A stretch of 64,000 nucleotides of DNA from DASQUK01 sp963717085 (GTDB taxonomy: Bacteria > Actinomycetota > Acidimicrobiia > Acidimicrobiales > VFJN01): contig CAVQVM010000011.1 in NCBI GenBank assembly GCA_963717085.1, positions 124,001 through 188,000 of the forward strand, given 5' to 3'. The notes below the pieces were generated by a model. It was not told the DNA's origin and ran no database searches. It saw nothing but the letters and a program-made list of their open reading frames with translations. Below are positions 25,857 to 34,482 of the stretch, piece after piece (the stretch's first letter is position 1; each line of letters opens with the position of its first letter). Position numbers and translations under genes: made by a program.

Positions 25857-26810
25857 TCACGCCGCGAACGGCAGCCGCCCGCCCGCGCGGGGCCAGTCGA
25901 AGGCGACGACCTGCCCGGTGCCCGAGAGCGTGGCGAAGGCGGTGCGACCCTCGGGGGCGAAGCAGATGTTGGTGGTGAGCGGGTCGGGAAGGGGGGTGTA
26001 CTCCGCCTCCTCACCGTCGGGTGAGAAGGCCGTGATCCCCGGGCTGCCCCCCAGCGTCGCGACGCAGATCCAGCCCTCGCCGTCGACGGCCAGGGAGTCG
26101 AAGAACGCGCCACCGCCGGGGTTGGCGAGCAGTTCGGCACCGCGCGGGCCCACGGGGCCGGAGCCGGTCACCACGCCGGGGCCGGTCACGTCCCACCCCC
26201 AGAGGCGCCCGGTGTGGGTCTCGGCCACGTACAGGCGGTCGCCCGCCGGCGACAGCCCGATGCCGTTGGGCGCGTCCAGTGGGAAGACGGCCACGCACGC
26301 CTCGCTGCCATCGGGCCGGGAGTAGTGGATGCCCGTGCGATCGCTGGTGCGCTCCTCCCGGACGCCGTGATCGGTGAACCAGATGCCGCCGTCGGCGTCG
26401 AACACCAGGTCGTTGGGCGCCCGCACGGGATGCCCGCCGCACTCGGTCAGGACCGTGGTCACCTCGCCGGTGGCGAGGTCGACGCGCTGGAGCGACCCGT
26501 GGCCGGGCCAGGCCGCCGGGGGCGGCGAGCCGGGAAAGGTGAGGCCGAGGAGCTCCTGCCAGTCGAAGCAGCCACCGTTGTTGCAGACGTAGACGGCGCC
26601 GTCCGGGCCGACGGCGGCGCCGTTGGGGCCTCCGCCACAGTCGGCCACCACCTCGAGGGCACCGTCGGGCTGGACGCGCGTCAGGGTCGCCCTGGCGATC
26701 TCGACGACGAGCACCGATCCGTCGGCCATTGCGATCGGGCCCTCCGGGAAGCGGAGCCCGGTGGCGACAACTCGCAGGTTGGACGGCTCGACGGTACGGG
26801 TCTTGTGCAT
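25857..26810 (-). CDS. SMP-30/gluconolactonase-like beta-propeller
   Basis: 317 aa, starting MHKTRTVEPSN. Repeated propeller strands: FPEGPIAMADGSVLVVE, GPNGAAVGPDGAVYVCNNGG, APNDLVFDADGGIWFTDHG, APNGIGLSPAGDRLYVAET. The E, N, N, D metal ligands of SMP-30 lactonases appear conserved (FPEGP, APNDL, APNGIG). Probably hydrolyses a sugar lactone or similar ester in the cytoplasm. Confidence 0.88.
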   Translation of the reverse strand: MHKTRTVEPSNLRVVATGLRFPEGPIAMADGSVLVVEIARATLTRVQPDGALEVVADCGGGPNGAAVGPDGAVYVCNNGGCFDWQELLGLTFPGSPPPAAWPGHGSLQRVDLATGEVTTVLTECGGHPVRAPNDLVFDADGGIWFTDHGVREERTSDRTGIHYSRPDGSEACVAVFPLDAPNGIGLSPAGDRLYVAETHTGRLWGWDVTGPGVVTGSGPVGPRGAELLANPGGGAFFDSLAVDGEGWICVATLGGSPGITAFSPDGEEAEYTPLPDPLTTNICFAPEGRTAFATLSGTGQVVAFDWPRAGGRLPFAA

Positions 26811-26943
26811 GGCGGCGCAGTCTGCCAGCGTTCGGACGGCGGTGCCCGGCTCCCAGGACTGGGGACGAGACCTCCGCCGGAGGACGACCCTCGTCGGCTG
26901 CGGCGAAGGGCAACCGGACACCGGGCACGCCGACGGAGGGACC

Positions 26944-27531
26944 GTGCGAACGACCGTGCGACGTCGAGTGGTGGCCACCACCCTGGGAGTAGCGCTCCTG
27001 CTCTCCGCGTGCGGCGGCGACGATGACGACACCGGTGGCGGCGGTGGGGCGGGTGGCGACACGACGACCACGGCGGCCGCGGATGCTGCGGCTGGTGCCA
27101 CGACCACCGCGGCGGCCGGCGCCACCACGACGACCGCGGTTCCCGTCGACGACGACGCGGTCCCCGATCCCTGCACGCTGATCCCTGGACCGGGGCTGGC
27201 GATGATGCTGGCGGGCGACCAGGGGGCCGGCGAGTCGTCGGCCTACGACCCCGAGCAGCGGAGGATCTGCAGCTACGCGTCGGGTGTGATCCTCGCCGTC
27301 GAGCTGGCCGACCACTACGACACGGCGATCGACATCATCCGGGACGAGACGGGCGAGGATTCGGTCCACGAGGTGTCCGGCGTCGGGAACGCCGCGGTGT
27401 GGCAGGACACCGGCGACGGCATGGGCCAGTTCATCGCCCAAGGGGACGAGTACTTCGTCGGGGTGACGCTTCCCGGCGGGGGCCAGGACGTCGGCCAGGT
27501 GGTGGCGGAGGCGATGCTCGCCGCGCTGTAG
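26944..27531 (+). CDS. Secreted lipoprotein, DUF3558-like
   Basis: 195 aa from GTG 26944. Basic N-terminus, hydrophobic segment and lipobox LLSAC (Cys near residue 23), then an acidic Gly-rich and Thr/Ala-rich linker. The mature domain begins DPCTLIPGPGLAMML and has a second Cys (RRICSYASG), as in DUF3558 lipoproteins. Anchored outside the membrane. Function unknown. Confidence 0.75.
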   Translation: MRTTVRRRVVATTLGVALLLSACGGDDDDTGGGGGAGGDTTTTAAADAAAGATTTAAAGATTTTAVPVDDDAVPDPCTLIPGPGLAMMLAGDQGAGESSAYDPEQRRICSYASGVILAVELADHYDTAIDIIRDETGEDSVHEVSGVGNAAVWQDTGDGMGQFIAQGDEYFVGVTLPGGGQDVGQVVAEAMLAAL

Positions 27532-27768
27532 CGGGCGCCGCAGGGTAGGAAGGAGCGCGACATCGGTGAGCGTGCCGTACGCCCCGCCCGCTGCCATGAA
27601 CCGGATAACCCTCGAATCCGCCGACCTCTCCAGTGATGTCCACAGATGCGCTATGGCCTGGGTATTGTGTCACATGGTGCTGGCAAGGGGATCGCGGAAC
27701 CGGCCACGGCAGGTGACACGCACCACCCCGACCCGTGAGCCGACGGGCGGCCACTGGTGCGCGGTCGG
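27532..27768. other. Intergenic, nothing recognised
   Basis: 237 bp between convergent genes. No convincing ORF, terminator or repeat seen. Confidence 0.5.
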
Positions 27769-29157
27769 TCACAGCGTCCAGAAAGCGAGGGGCTCGCCGA
27801 AGTCCTCGTACGTGTCGTCGAATTGCACCTTGCCGCCGGCCAGCTTGTCGGGTGGGATGTCGAAGATCAGCTTGCCGCTCGCCTTCTGGCCGGCCGACAG
27901 CTCGACATCGAGCGTCGGGCCGAACTCGGTGGCGAAGCCGACCTCATAGACCGACCCGTCGCCGCCAACGAAGTTGAAGTCAAAATCAGCGATGGCGTAG
28001 GTGCCCTTGCTGTCCGGGTGGACGACCACGTTGGCGTCGACCACGAGGAACAAGCCGTTGGCGGGCTCGATGCCTAACTCGCCCGGCTCGACCTCGGCGG
28101 TCGTGGGGTTGGCGAGCGTGACTGTCGCCTGTGTCCTGCCCTGGCCGAACTCGACATCGGCAAAGGCGATCTCCACCGGCTGCCCCATGGCCACAGTCGT
28201 CGGCCCGGCCGGGACGGGGACCGTGCTGGTGGTGACGGCCGGTGCGTCGGTCGTCTCGGGGTCAGGCTCGGTCGCCTCTGTAGCTGCCGGTTCCTCGGTG
28301 GTCGCGGGCTGGGCAGCGGTGGTCCCCGCGTCGGTGTCGCCGCCAGCGACGCCCGCGGCGATGATCGCCACGAGCAGCACGGCGCCTACACCGATGGCCG
28401 CGAACACCTCACGCCGACGTGCCTTGTGCTTCCACTCGGGCTCGCTGGGTGGTCCCTCCACGGGAGGTGGAGGAGGTGGAGGAGGTGGGGGAGGTGGGTA
28501 CCCACCCGAAGGCGGAGGTGGGTAGTCGGTCATGCTTCGCCTACGCCGGTGCCGGACGATGGCGATCGCGATGGCGCCACCAACCGCCACCACCATGAGC
28601 AGAGCGCTGGGCACGGCAATGCCCACGATCCTCCCGGCGATGCTGGAGCCGATCGCCAGAGAGCTGTCACCTGATGTCGCAGGCGCATCAGTCGCCTCGA
28701 TCAGGAACGTGCCGGGGCTGGCGACCTGCAGGGTGAGGACTGCTCGCCCCTCCCGGGAGCCGAAGCTGTAGGTCAACCCACTCTCGTACGGCTCTAGGCC
28801 TTGCACCGCGGCGGATGGGGAGCGTGGTGTCACGTTGACCGTGAAGTCGGGGATATTTCCGGTGTCAGCGCCGGGCCCTTCGTAATAGATGACGTAGCCC
28901 CCGCTGTGGTCCAGGCTGACCTCGCCCTCCCCCGGGAGTGCCACCCGCTGGAACGAGTCGACCCGCTCGACGAGCAGGTACACGCCCGCTCCCAGCCAGC
29001 CCGCCCCCGCGAGGAAAACCGCCAGGGCCGCCCAGTACCACGAGCGGGCCGGTCGTAGCTTCGCTGGTGGTGTTGCGGTCGGGGGTGGTTGGCCGGGCGG
29101 GCCCGGCGAATGTCCCTCTTGCCCGGCGTCAGATGGCGGGCTTACCGAATTTGCCAC
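27769..29157 (-). CDS. Two-part membrane protein with proline-rich joint and DUF4352-like C-terminus
   Basis: 462 aa. N-terminal half: Pro-rich head, membrane helix near 40-60, an extracytoplasmic beta domain (SGGYVIYYEGPGADTG) and a second helix near 185-205. A joint with a run of 12 prolines follows (MTDYPPPPSGGYPPPP). The C-terminal half has its own membrane helix, a Thr/Ala-rich stalk and a DUF4352-like Ig fold (VEIAFADVEFGQGRTQAT). The internal ATG near 28533 could start a separate gene, so this may be two genes fused. Secretion-linked role unknown. Confidence 0.65.
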   Translation of the reverse strand: MANSVSPPSDAGQEGHSPGPPGQPPPTATPPAKLRPARSWYWAALAVFLAGAGWLGAGVYLLVERVDSFQRVALPGEGEVSLDHSGGYVIYYEGPGADTGNIPDFTVNVTPRSPSAAVQGLEPYESGLTYSFGSREGRAVLTLQVASPGTFLIEATDAPATSGDSSLAIGSSIAGRIVGIAVPSALLMVVAVGGAIAIAIVRHRRRRSMTDYPPPPSGGYPPPPPPPPPPPPVEGPPSEPEWKHKARRREVFAAIGVGAVLLVAIIAAGVAGGDTDAGTTAAQPATTEEPAATEATEPDPETTDAPAVTTSTVPVPAGPTTVAMGQPVEIAFADVEFGQGRTQATVTLANPTTAEVEPGELGIEPANGLFLVVDANVVVHPDSKGTYAIADFDFNFVGGDGSVYEVGFATEFGPTLDVELSAGQKASGKLIFDIPPDKLAGGKVQFDDTYEDFGEPLAFWTL

Positions 29158-29390
29158 GATCGCCTCTGTCCGCTGGCCGGAGGTCTAGCACGTTGCTGGC
29201 CGTGGGGCCACGCTCCGGCGGCGCCGCCCTCGAGTCGTAGGCCGGGTGACGCGGTTGCCGAGCTGCCCAGACCTTCGCCTGTCGCCACCTGCGCCGCCTC
29301 GACCGTTGTGGCGGCGGTGGGCTAGCGCCAGAGCGGGCAACAGGGCGCGCTTAGGGGAGGTAGCCGGGAGTTGTCGAGGCGCCCTCTGTC

Positions 29391-30083
29391 TCAGGCTTCG
29401 AGGCGCGCCAGCAACGTTCCCGCCAGACCTGGAGCGTGAAGACGATGGACCAACCTCGACCACACCACCGGGATGGAGTTGAGCTTCTTCGGCAGGTACG
29501 GCTGGTAGATCCCCGGCTCGTCGAGCATGCGGAACTCCAAGGTCCGGAAGCCTGCTCGGAGCGCGAGCCGCGTCAGGCGGCCGCGAGAGTTCATGTGGTA
29601 TTGCAGCCGGAAATGGTGGTCCTCGAGTGTGGCGTGGTCTCGGATACGACGGATGACCCATTCGTCTACGTGTAACCGGCGAGCGACGTACGCCGATCCG
29701 CCGAAGTAGTGAAACGTGTTCGGCGTCAGGATGAAGGCGGAGCCACCTGGCTTCAGGCATTCGTGCATGGCGACCAGGAAAGGCATCGGCGACGAGACGT
29801 GCTCAAGGACATAGCTCGCGACGATGACATCGAACTGGTGACGGTGCGTCGGGGCGAACTCCTCGAGGGTCGACTGAAACCGCTCGTCCAACCTGTGATT
29901 GGCCAGGATCCCGGGGGAGGGATCCACTCCGACCATGTGCCCCACAAGAGGTTTCAGCCGCCCAGCGTAATCCTGGTGACCACAGCCTGCCCCGACATCC
30001 AACACAATCGAGTCGGCAGCGGCGTGCGCTGCGACCATCTGGTGAAGAACGTCGAACTGGTCGGCGCCACGTGCTAGCAGCAC
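29391..30083 (-). CDS. SAM-dependent methyltransferase
   Basis: 230 aa from GTG 30083. Motif I SIVLDVGAGCGHQDYAG at about residue 25, VGVDPSPGIL, FDVIVASYVLEHV and LKPGGSAFILTPN. The C-terminal part (HHFRLQYHMNSRGRLTRLAL) resembles methyltransferases of cell-surface polysaccharide clusters. An in-frame stop lies just upstream of the GTG. The N-terminus is short, so 5' truncation is possible. Confidence 0.78.
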   Translation of the reverse strand: MLLARGADQFDVLHQMVAAHAAADSIVLDVGAGCGHQDYAGRLKPLVGHMVGVDPSPGILANHRLDERFQSTLEEFAPTHRHQFDVIVASYVLEHVSSPMPFLVAMHECLKPGGSAFILTPNTFHYFGGSAYVARRLHVDEWVIRRIRDHATLEDHHFRLQYHMNSRGRLTRLALRAGFRTLEFRMLDEPGIYQPYLPKKLNSIPVVWSRLVHRLHAPGLAGTLLARLEA

Positions 30084-30267
30084 CTACTCCGCCCCGTGCG
30101 GCATAGGAAACGCCGTCACTACCGCACCATCCCCATACCAGAGCCTCCCCGAGGGCTCGCAACCTAGCGCCTCGAGCCCACTGCCAGGCAACGAGGTTCG
30201 CCGCATCCGGCGCGTGGCCCCGAGCGCGCATCGAACTGATGCCGCTCGATGCCCTGTCGTGTGGGCA

Positions 30268-30495
30268 CTATGAGGCGGCGCCGATCCTGCGTACGGGTCC
30301 GGCGGCGACGACCACAGCAACGATGGCGAGGGCGGCAACAGCCTTCTCGAGTGGTCCTGTCTCGGGTGTACCGACGGCTATCACGAGGCCGAGCGTTAGA
30401 AGCGTCATCACGACGAGGAGTCCGAACCGAACGAAACGCAGCATGCGTCTGATGGTAGATCCATAGGCGCCATAGATGCCGCTCTGTGCCGTCAT
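30268..30495 (-). CDS. Small two-helix membrane protein
   Basis: 75 aa (or 58 aa from ATG 30444). Two hydrophobic helices, FGLLVVMTLLTLGLVIAVG and VAALAIVAVVVAAGP, with a short polar turn. No family recognised. Confidence 0.45.
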   Translation of the reverse strand: MTAQSGIYGAYGSTIRRMLRFVRFGLLVVMTLLTLGLVIAVGTPETGPLEKAVAALAIVAVVVAAGPVRRIGAAS

Positions 30496-30498
30496 CCG

Positions 30499-30615
30499 TC
30501 AGCGGGACGCCCACACCTCGTCGGTTGCGATCTGTGCCTCGTCGACCGTGGCGTAGCGGCCGACGGTGGTGATGAGTGAGAGGCCGGGCGGGTCCTCGAG
30601 GCGGAGGTAGAGCCG
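30499..30615 (-). pseudogene. 3' fragment of the 41.3-kb hypothetical gene
   Basis: Ends in LEDPPGLSLITTVGRYATVD and DEVWASR, nearly the same as the C-terminus of the intact gene at 41312-41692, with clear DNA similarity. Upstream of this the similarity stops abruptly. Truncated copy. Confidence 0.7.
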
Positions 30616-30662
30616 ACCCCCTGGCCGGTCGATTCGAGCATGGCGCAGCCGATTAAGTCTGC

Positions 30663-31967
30663 TCAGGTAGCGACGATCCGGAACACGGTCGCGAGATCGA
30701 ATGAGCACAGGTACAGCTCGCCAGCCAGGTCGGTGCCGAATGACACGGGGTAGCCGGCTTGGGCGTCTTGGAAAGCCCGTTCGGCTATGACAGCTCCGCC
30801 AGAAACGGACACGGCCCGCACGATCCCATCGCACAGATCGCTGTACAGGTAGGCGCCTGTCAGCGCTGGTATGGCGGCTCCCCGGTAGACCGAGCCGCCT
30901 GTGATCCCGCATCGGTCGCCGTGGGGGTAGTCGAGCAGCGGTGGGATCAACTGTGGGGGTGCACCGGCGAGGCCGGCGGCGGTGCCTTCAAAATAGGGCC
31001 ACCCGAAGTTGGCACCGGCGCCGGCTCGGGGGCCGGGCAGGTAGTCGAGCTCTTCGGGGCCGTTGCGCCCGACGTCGCCGATCCACAGGTCACCGGTGAC
31101 GGGATCGATGTCGAAGCGCCACGGGTTACGCAGCCCGTAGGCCCAGATCTCGGGGCGGGCATCGGGGCGACCGCCGAAGGGGTTGTCGGCCGGGATCTGA
31201 TAGGCGGCTTCCCCGGTTGGGTGGGGGTCGATACGCAGGATCTTGCCGTGGAGGTCGTTGAGGTCCTGAGCTCGCATGCTGCGGCCCTGACTGGGTCCAC
31301 CGTCGCCGACCGCGAACCAGACCAGACCGTCAGCATCCACATCCACATCGCCCGCGTGGTGCACGTTGGTTGGGCTCTCGATCGTGAGAAGCACTCGGGG
31401 CCGGTCGGTCGCAAAGTTGTTGGCTACGAACGGGAACTCGACCAGCGCCAGGTCGCCGTCGCGCTCGACCAGGCTGACATAGACCAGATCGCCCGCCGGG
31501 TTGAAAGCCAAGTCGAGCAGACCTGACTCGCCACTCGTGGAGACCTGGCCGCCGAAATCAGCCACCGGTACCGGGTCGCCACCACCGACCGGAACCCGCA
31601 CGATCGGTCCCTGGACCCCCGTGACATACAAATCCTCGGTCCCGGGACGCTGAACCACAGCCGTGGGAAACTCAAGGGCGACCAACGGTTCGAGACGCAA
31701 CGACAGAGCATCGAGCGTCGCCTGATCCGGGGGACCCGCCGGCACCACCACTTGTGCCGTCGTCGCAGTTGTCGCCGGGCCGCTCTCATCAACGCCTCCG
31801 TCGCCCTGCGCCGATCCCTCATGGTCCACCCGCCGGTCGGCACGCCCGAGCCGATCGCCGAACAACGCCGTCGCTGTCGCTATTGCCGCCACGGCGAAGA
31901 CAAGGACCGCCAACCGGCGGCGTCGACCAATCCCCCCCGGTGCCGACTTCCCCCAGTGCGCGGCCAC
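30663..31967 (-). CDS. PQQ-type sugar dehydrogenase (glucose/sorbosone dehydrogenase family)
   Basis: 434 aa. One N-terminal membrane helix (LAVLVFAVAAIATATALFG), a linker, then a six-bladed propeller: FPTAVVQRPGTEDLYVTGV, GESGLLDLAFNPAGD, NVHHAGDVDVDADGLVWFAV, WAYGLRNPWRFDIDP, GANFGWPYFEG. The layout matches soluble aldose/sorbosone dehydrogenases that use PQQ outside the cell. PQQ ligands cannot be verified by eye. No PQQ synthesis genes are in the window. Confidence 0.85.
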   Translation of the reverse strand: MAAHWGKSAPGGIGRRRRLAVLVFAVAAIATATALFGDRLGRADRRVDHEGSAQGDGGVDESGPATTATTAQVVVPAGPPDQATLDALSLRLEPLVALEFPTAVVQRPGTEDLYVTGVQGPIVRVPVGGGDPVPVADFGGQVSTSGESGLLDLAFNPAGDLVYVSLVERDGDLALVEFPFVANNFATDRPRVLLTIESPTNVHHAGDVDVDADGLVWFAVGDGGPSQGRSMRAQDLNDLHGKILRIDPHPTGEAAYQIPADNPFGGRPDARPEIWAYGLRNPWRFDIDPVTGDLWIGDVGRNGPEELDYLPGPRAGAGANFGWPYFEGTAAGLAGAPPQLIPPLLDYPHGDRCGITGGSVYRGAAIPALTGAYLYSDLCDGIVRAVSVSGGAVIAERAFQDAQAGYPVSFGTDLAGELYLCSFDLATVFRIVAT

Positions 31968-32051
31968 AGACGGAAGGTACCCCTTGAAATTCGACGGTGA
32001 TGGTTCCGTCGGCGCGGCGGGTCGTGCCGCGCACGCCGCAGCATTCGTCGC

Positions 32052-32094
32052 TGTCGAGCGGGTGGGCGTGGGCCCGCAGGCGGATCTCGTCGAC
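32052..32094 (-). repeat. 43-bp fragment shared with the small gene at 42958-43173
   Basis: About 39 of 43 bases match 42972-43014; both read VDEIRLRAHA on the minus strand. Here it lies in an otherwise gene-free stretch, so it looks like a remnant of that gene. Confidence 0.6.
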
Positions 32095-32167
32095 CATCAC
32101 CGACGCATCGTGAGAGTGCTCATGCATGTCCGGTCGGCGGAGAGGCGGCACGACGGGTGGCGGTGAC

Positions 32168-32710
32168 ATGACGGAGGCCAAGGCACGCAAGGCCGCCGAG
32201 GCCCGCGGCTGGCGGCTCAAGAAGCGGGGCAAGGCGTTCCGGCTCGTCGACGAGAACGGCACCGTCGTCGCCGGCGACTGGGCCAAGCCCTCCGCCTACT
32301 ACGGGCTCACCCTCAGAGATGTCGGGAAGGCTCTCGAGCCCCCCGCTAGATCGGGGGGAGGTCGAGGGGGCGCCCTACGGACGTCGCGGAGTCAGGATGG
32401 TCTCAACCACCACGAGGGGTTCTCCGGGCGCAGAGACCTCCGTGCAGACGGTCACGTCCTGATGGGACGTAAACGGCTTGTGGAACTCCTCGACGACAAC
32501 GCCGTCGACGGAGAGCGTGAGGCCCTTGAGGATCGAGACGCTCGTGCTCGGTTGGCGGTCGAACGTTACGACGTTGCTGGAACCAGGCTTATGAGACGAT
32601 CACCAGGTTGTGTCCGCCACACGTTATTTCGAAGGTTCCGAAGTGGTTGGTCGGATCCGCGCTCGCTGCCGCCGCAGGAAGCACCAGCACGCCGACAATT
32701 ACCGCGGTAG
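32168..32710 (+). CDS. Small hypothetical protein; only the first ~58 codons look coding
   Basis: MTEAKARKAAEARGWRLKKR and VVAGDWAKPSAYYGLTLRDV: a basic, helical small protein of mobile-DNA style. After codon 58 (GKALE) the frame runs over a C6 run, a hairpin and then the opposite-strand secreted-protein gene, so the tail is probably not real. One extra C would bring an in-frame TAG immediately after the C run, giving a 60-residue protein. Confidence 0.5.
   Translation: MTEAKARKAAEARGWRLKKRGKAFRLVDENGTVVAGDWAKPSAYYGLTLRDVGKALEPPARSGGGRGGALRTSRSQDGLNHHEGFSGRRDLRADGHVLMGRKRLVELLDDNAVDGEREALEDRDARARLAVERYDVAGTRLMRRSPGCVRHTLFRRFRSGWSDPRSLPPQEAPARRQLPR
32339..32358. terminator. Hairpin between convergent small genes
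   Basis: CCCCCC / GGGGGG arms with an 8-base loop (GCTAGATC), just after the coding-looking part of the plus gene and 17 bp beyond the stop of the minus pseudogene. No U-tract. Confidence 0.45.
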
Positions 32711-32743
32711 AAGCCTCATCGCTCCGCGTGACGAGCTCTTCAT
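32375..32743 (-). pseudogene. Small secreted protein broken by two compensating frameshifts
   Basis: Strong Shine-Dalgarno AAAGGAGG 7 bases before ATG 32743. The product would begin MKSSSRGAMRLLPR, continue as a signal peptide (VIVGVLVLPAAASA, cut before DP), then NHFGTFEITCGGHNLVIVS and a beta-rich domain ending ILTPRRP. Joining these needs one missing base near 32703 and one extra base near 32592; the two cancel, so the total span is 123 codons. Third positions are G/C-rich throughout, arguing that it was recently functional. No family recognised. Confidence 0.7.
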
Positions 32744-32840
32744 GAGCTGGCCTCCTTTATCCCGCCTTGCAGGCGTCGCCCTAGAACGCGACGCCTCGGC
32801 GTCACCCGCAGTGGCGCCGAGCGGCAAGGTAAGACTTGCT

Positions 32841-32930
32841 CATTAACCGTGACGTAGCGGTCCCTGTCGCCTAACCCGGGTGGGGGGCCTCCGCCGCCCG
32901 CGGAAATCCCTTGCTACGCGACGGTTAATG
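32841..32930. repeat. 90-bp inverted-repeat element
   Basis: 18-bp terminal arms, CATTAACCGTGACGTAGC at 32841-32858 and its near-complement at 32913-32930 (16 of 18 match), around a GC-rich centre. Lies 78 bp upstream of the protease gene. May be a small non-autonomous element or a long RNA stem. Confidence 0.6.
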
Positions 32931-33007
32931 CCGTGGGCGCACATTCATCCCTGCCGGGCAGCACCGGAGCTGACCCGGTTTGAGAGGCGGCGGAAGGCGG
33001 TACCCCC

Positions 33008-33818
33008 ATGCGACGACCCGGAACTCTCCTGGCCGCGCCCGTGGTAGCGGCGGCTCTGATTCTCGCGGCGGCGGCTCCCTCCGGGGCGATCACGTTCGGC
33101 CAGCCGGACGGTAACCGGCACCCCTACGTGGGGGCGCTCGTGGCCGACGTGGACCCGTTCAGCCCTGGGCCTGACGTCTTTTGTAGCGGCACGCTCATCG
33201 CCGCTGACGTCGTCCTGACGGCTGGCCACTGCCGCGCCGAGCTTCAGCCGGATCGGGGTCACATTCGACACGGCCTACGACGAGAACGCTGCCTCGCCCG
33301 CTGGCATCTTCTCGGGCACGGTCGTCACCCATCCCGACTTCGGGTTCTCCGGGCCGGGGGGCTTTTCCGACCCCCACGACATGGCCGTCGTGCTGCTCGA
33401 CGACGCTCCGGGCATCGCCCCGGCCCAGCTGCCCACCGAGGGTCTGCTCGACGAGCTGGCGCACAATGCACTACCGAGCGCGACGTTCACCGTCGTCGGC
33501 TACGGCGCGGTGCGCGAGGTGAAGACCGGTGGGCCGCACGGCCTCGTGCCCCCCGACGGTGTCCGGCGGTTCGCCCTCTCGTCATTCAGGTCCCTTCAGC
33601 CCGCGTGGCTCAGTCTGTCGCAACAACCGTCGACCGGCGACGGCGGCGCCTGCTTCGGTGATTCCGGGGGACCTGTTTTCCTGGGCGGCGAGACCAGCAA
33701 CCAACTGGTGTCGATCACGTCGACCGGTGATGCCCAGTGCCGGGCGGCCGCCAAGTCCTATCGGATCGACACGGCATCAGCCCGCGAGTTCCTAGGGGAG
33801 TTCGTCCATCTGCCCTAA
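33008..33818 (+). pseudogene. Secreted trypsin-like serine protease, one frameshift
   Basis: Signal peptide MRRPGTLLAAPVVAAALILA, then the S1 fold: catalytic His in VVLTAGHC, Asp in DPHDMAVVLLDD, Ser in GDSGGPVF, and a C-terminal SVTSTGD-like strand. An extra C at about 33233, right after GHC, shifts the frame. Removing it gives a continuous ~269-aa exported protease with all three catalytic residues. The span is 811 bases (3n+1), as expected for one insertion. Confidence 0.85.
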
Positions 33819-33883
33819 TGCGTACTGACTCACCCAGCACGAGGTGGGGCTTCGCGATCATTCGGAGACCGTCAACGTGTGAG

Positions 33884-34252
33884 CGGGCGGGCAGCGATTC
33901 ACGCTCGACCGCGGGTTTCGAAAAATTAGGATCGGGACTCGTGGGACGTCGGGGCCCGTTGCCGAATCCGCGCCGGCAGACGTTGAAGGGTGATCTGCGG
34001 GCGGTGGCGAGTCATCCGCGCCCGGTGGTGGCCGAGCCTCCTAAGCCGGCGGGGTTGGGGCCGGTGGCGTCAGAGACCTGGGACCAGATCGTGCCGGAGC
34101 TGACCAGGCTGGGGATGATCGGCCGTCTGGACGGGCCGCTGGTGGAGCTGTTCTGCACCAGCTTCGAGCGGTGGCGTGAGCACCCGGGTGGGCCCGGGTA
34201 TGCGTCGTTGACGTCGACGGTCGCGCACGCCGCTCGTGGTCTCGGTTTGGGG
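33884..34252 (+). repeat. 369-bp perfect direct repeat, copy A
   Basis: Appears identical base for base to 40351-40719 (offset 6467). Covers 57 bp upstream of the terminase-type gene and about its first 104 codons; the remaining 3' ends are similar but clearly diverged. Confidence 0.9.
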
Positions 34253-34333
34253 GCGGGTGCTCGGCTGCGGGCGGAGGCACCGGAGAGCGACCGGGCTGAG
34301 TTGGAACGTGCGATCTTCGGCACGGACCTGTGA
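33941..34333 (+). CDS. Phage terminase small subunit-like (P27 family), copy 1
   Basis: 130 aa from GTG 33941. GRRGPLPNPRRQTLKGD at the N-terminus, PAGLGPVASETWDQIVPELT and a C-terminal helical region, as in P27-type small terminases that recognise phage DNA. No large terminase, portal or capsid gene is in the window, so this is an orphan. The tail (ESDRAELERAIFGTDL) differs from copy 2. Confidence 0.75.
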   Translation: MGRRGPLPNPRRQTLKGDLRAVASHPRPVVAEPPKPAGLGPVASETWDQIVPELTRLGMIGRLDGPLVELFCTSFERWREHPGGPGYASLTSTVAHAARGLGLGAGARLRAEAPESDRAELERAIFGTDL

Positions 34334-34348
34334 GCCCGTGCGGCGTGC

Positions 34349-34383
34349 CCGGGCGGGTCCTCGAGGCGCATGTAGGCCACCCC
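34349..34383 (-). pseudogene. Short fragment of the 41.3-kb hypothetical gene
   Basis: Minus strand reads GVAYMRLEDPPG, matching GWVAYLRLEDPPG of the gene at 41312-41692 at both DNA and protein level. About 35 bp, directly after terminase copy 1. Confidence 0.5.
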
Positions 34384-34482
34384 AGATCGGGCAATCGGTG
34401 CTCGGTAGCTGCTGCCCGTAGTGTCTCACCCAGGTGGCGAAGGTGTTCCCCGACCCCGCCGGGGTCTTGGACCGGTGACGCG

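Noticed and set aside
27598..27617. CGGATAACCCTCGA shared with the KTSC gene start region at 43.29 kb
   Set aside because: Only 14 bases, no flanking similarity; likely chance.
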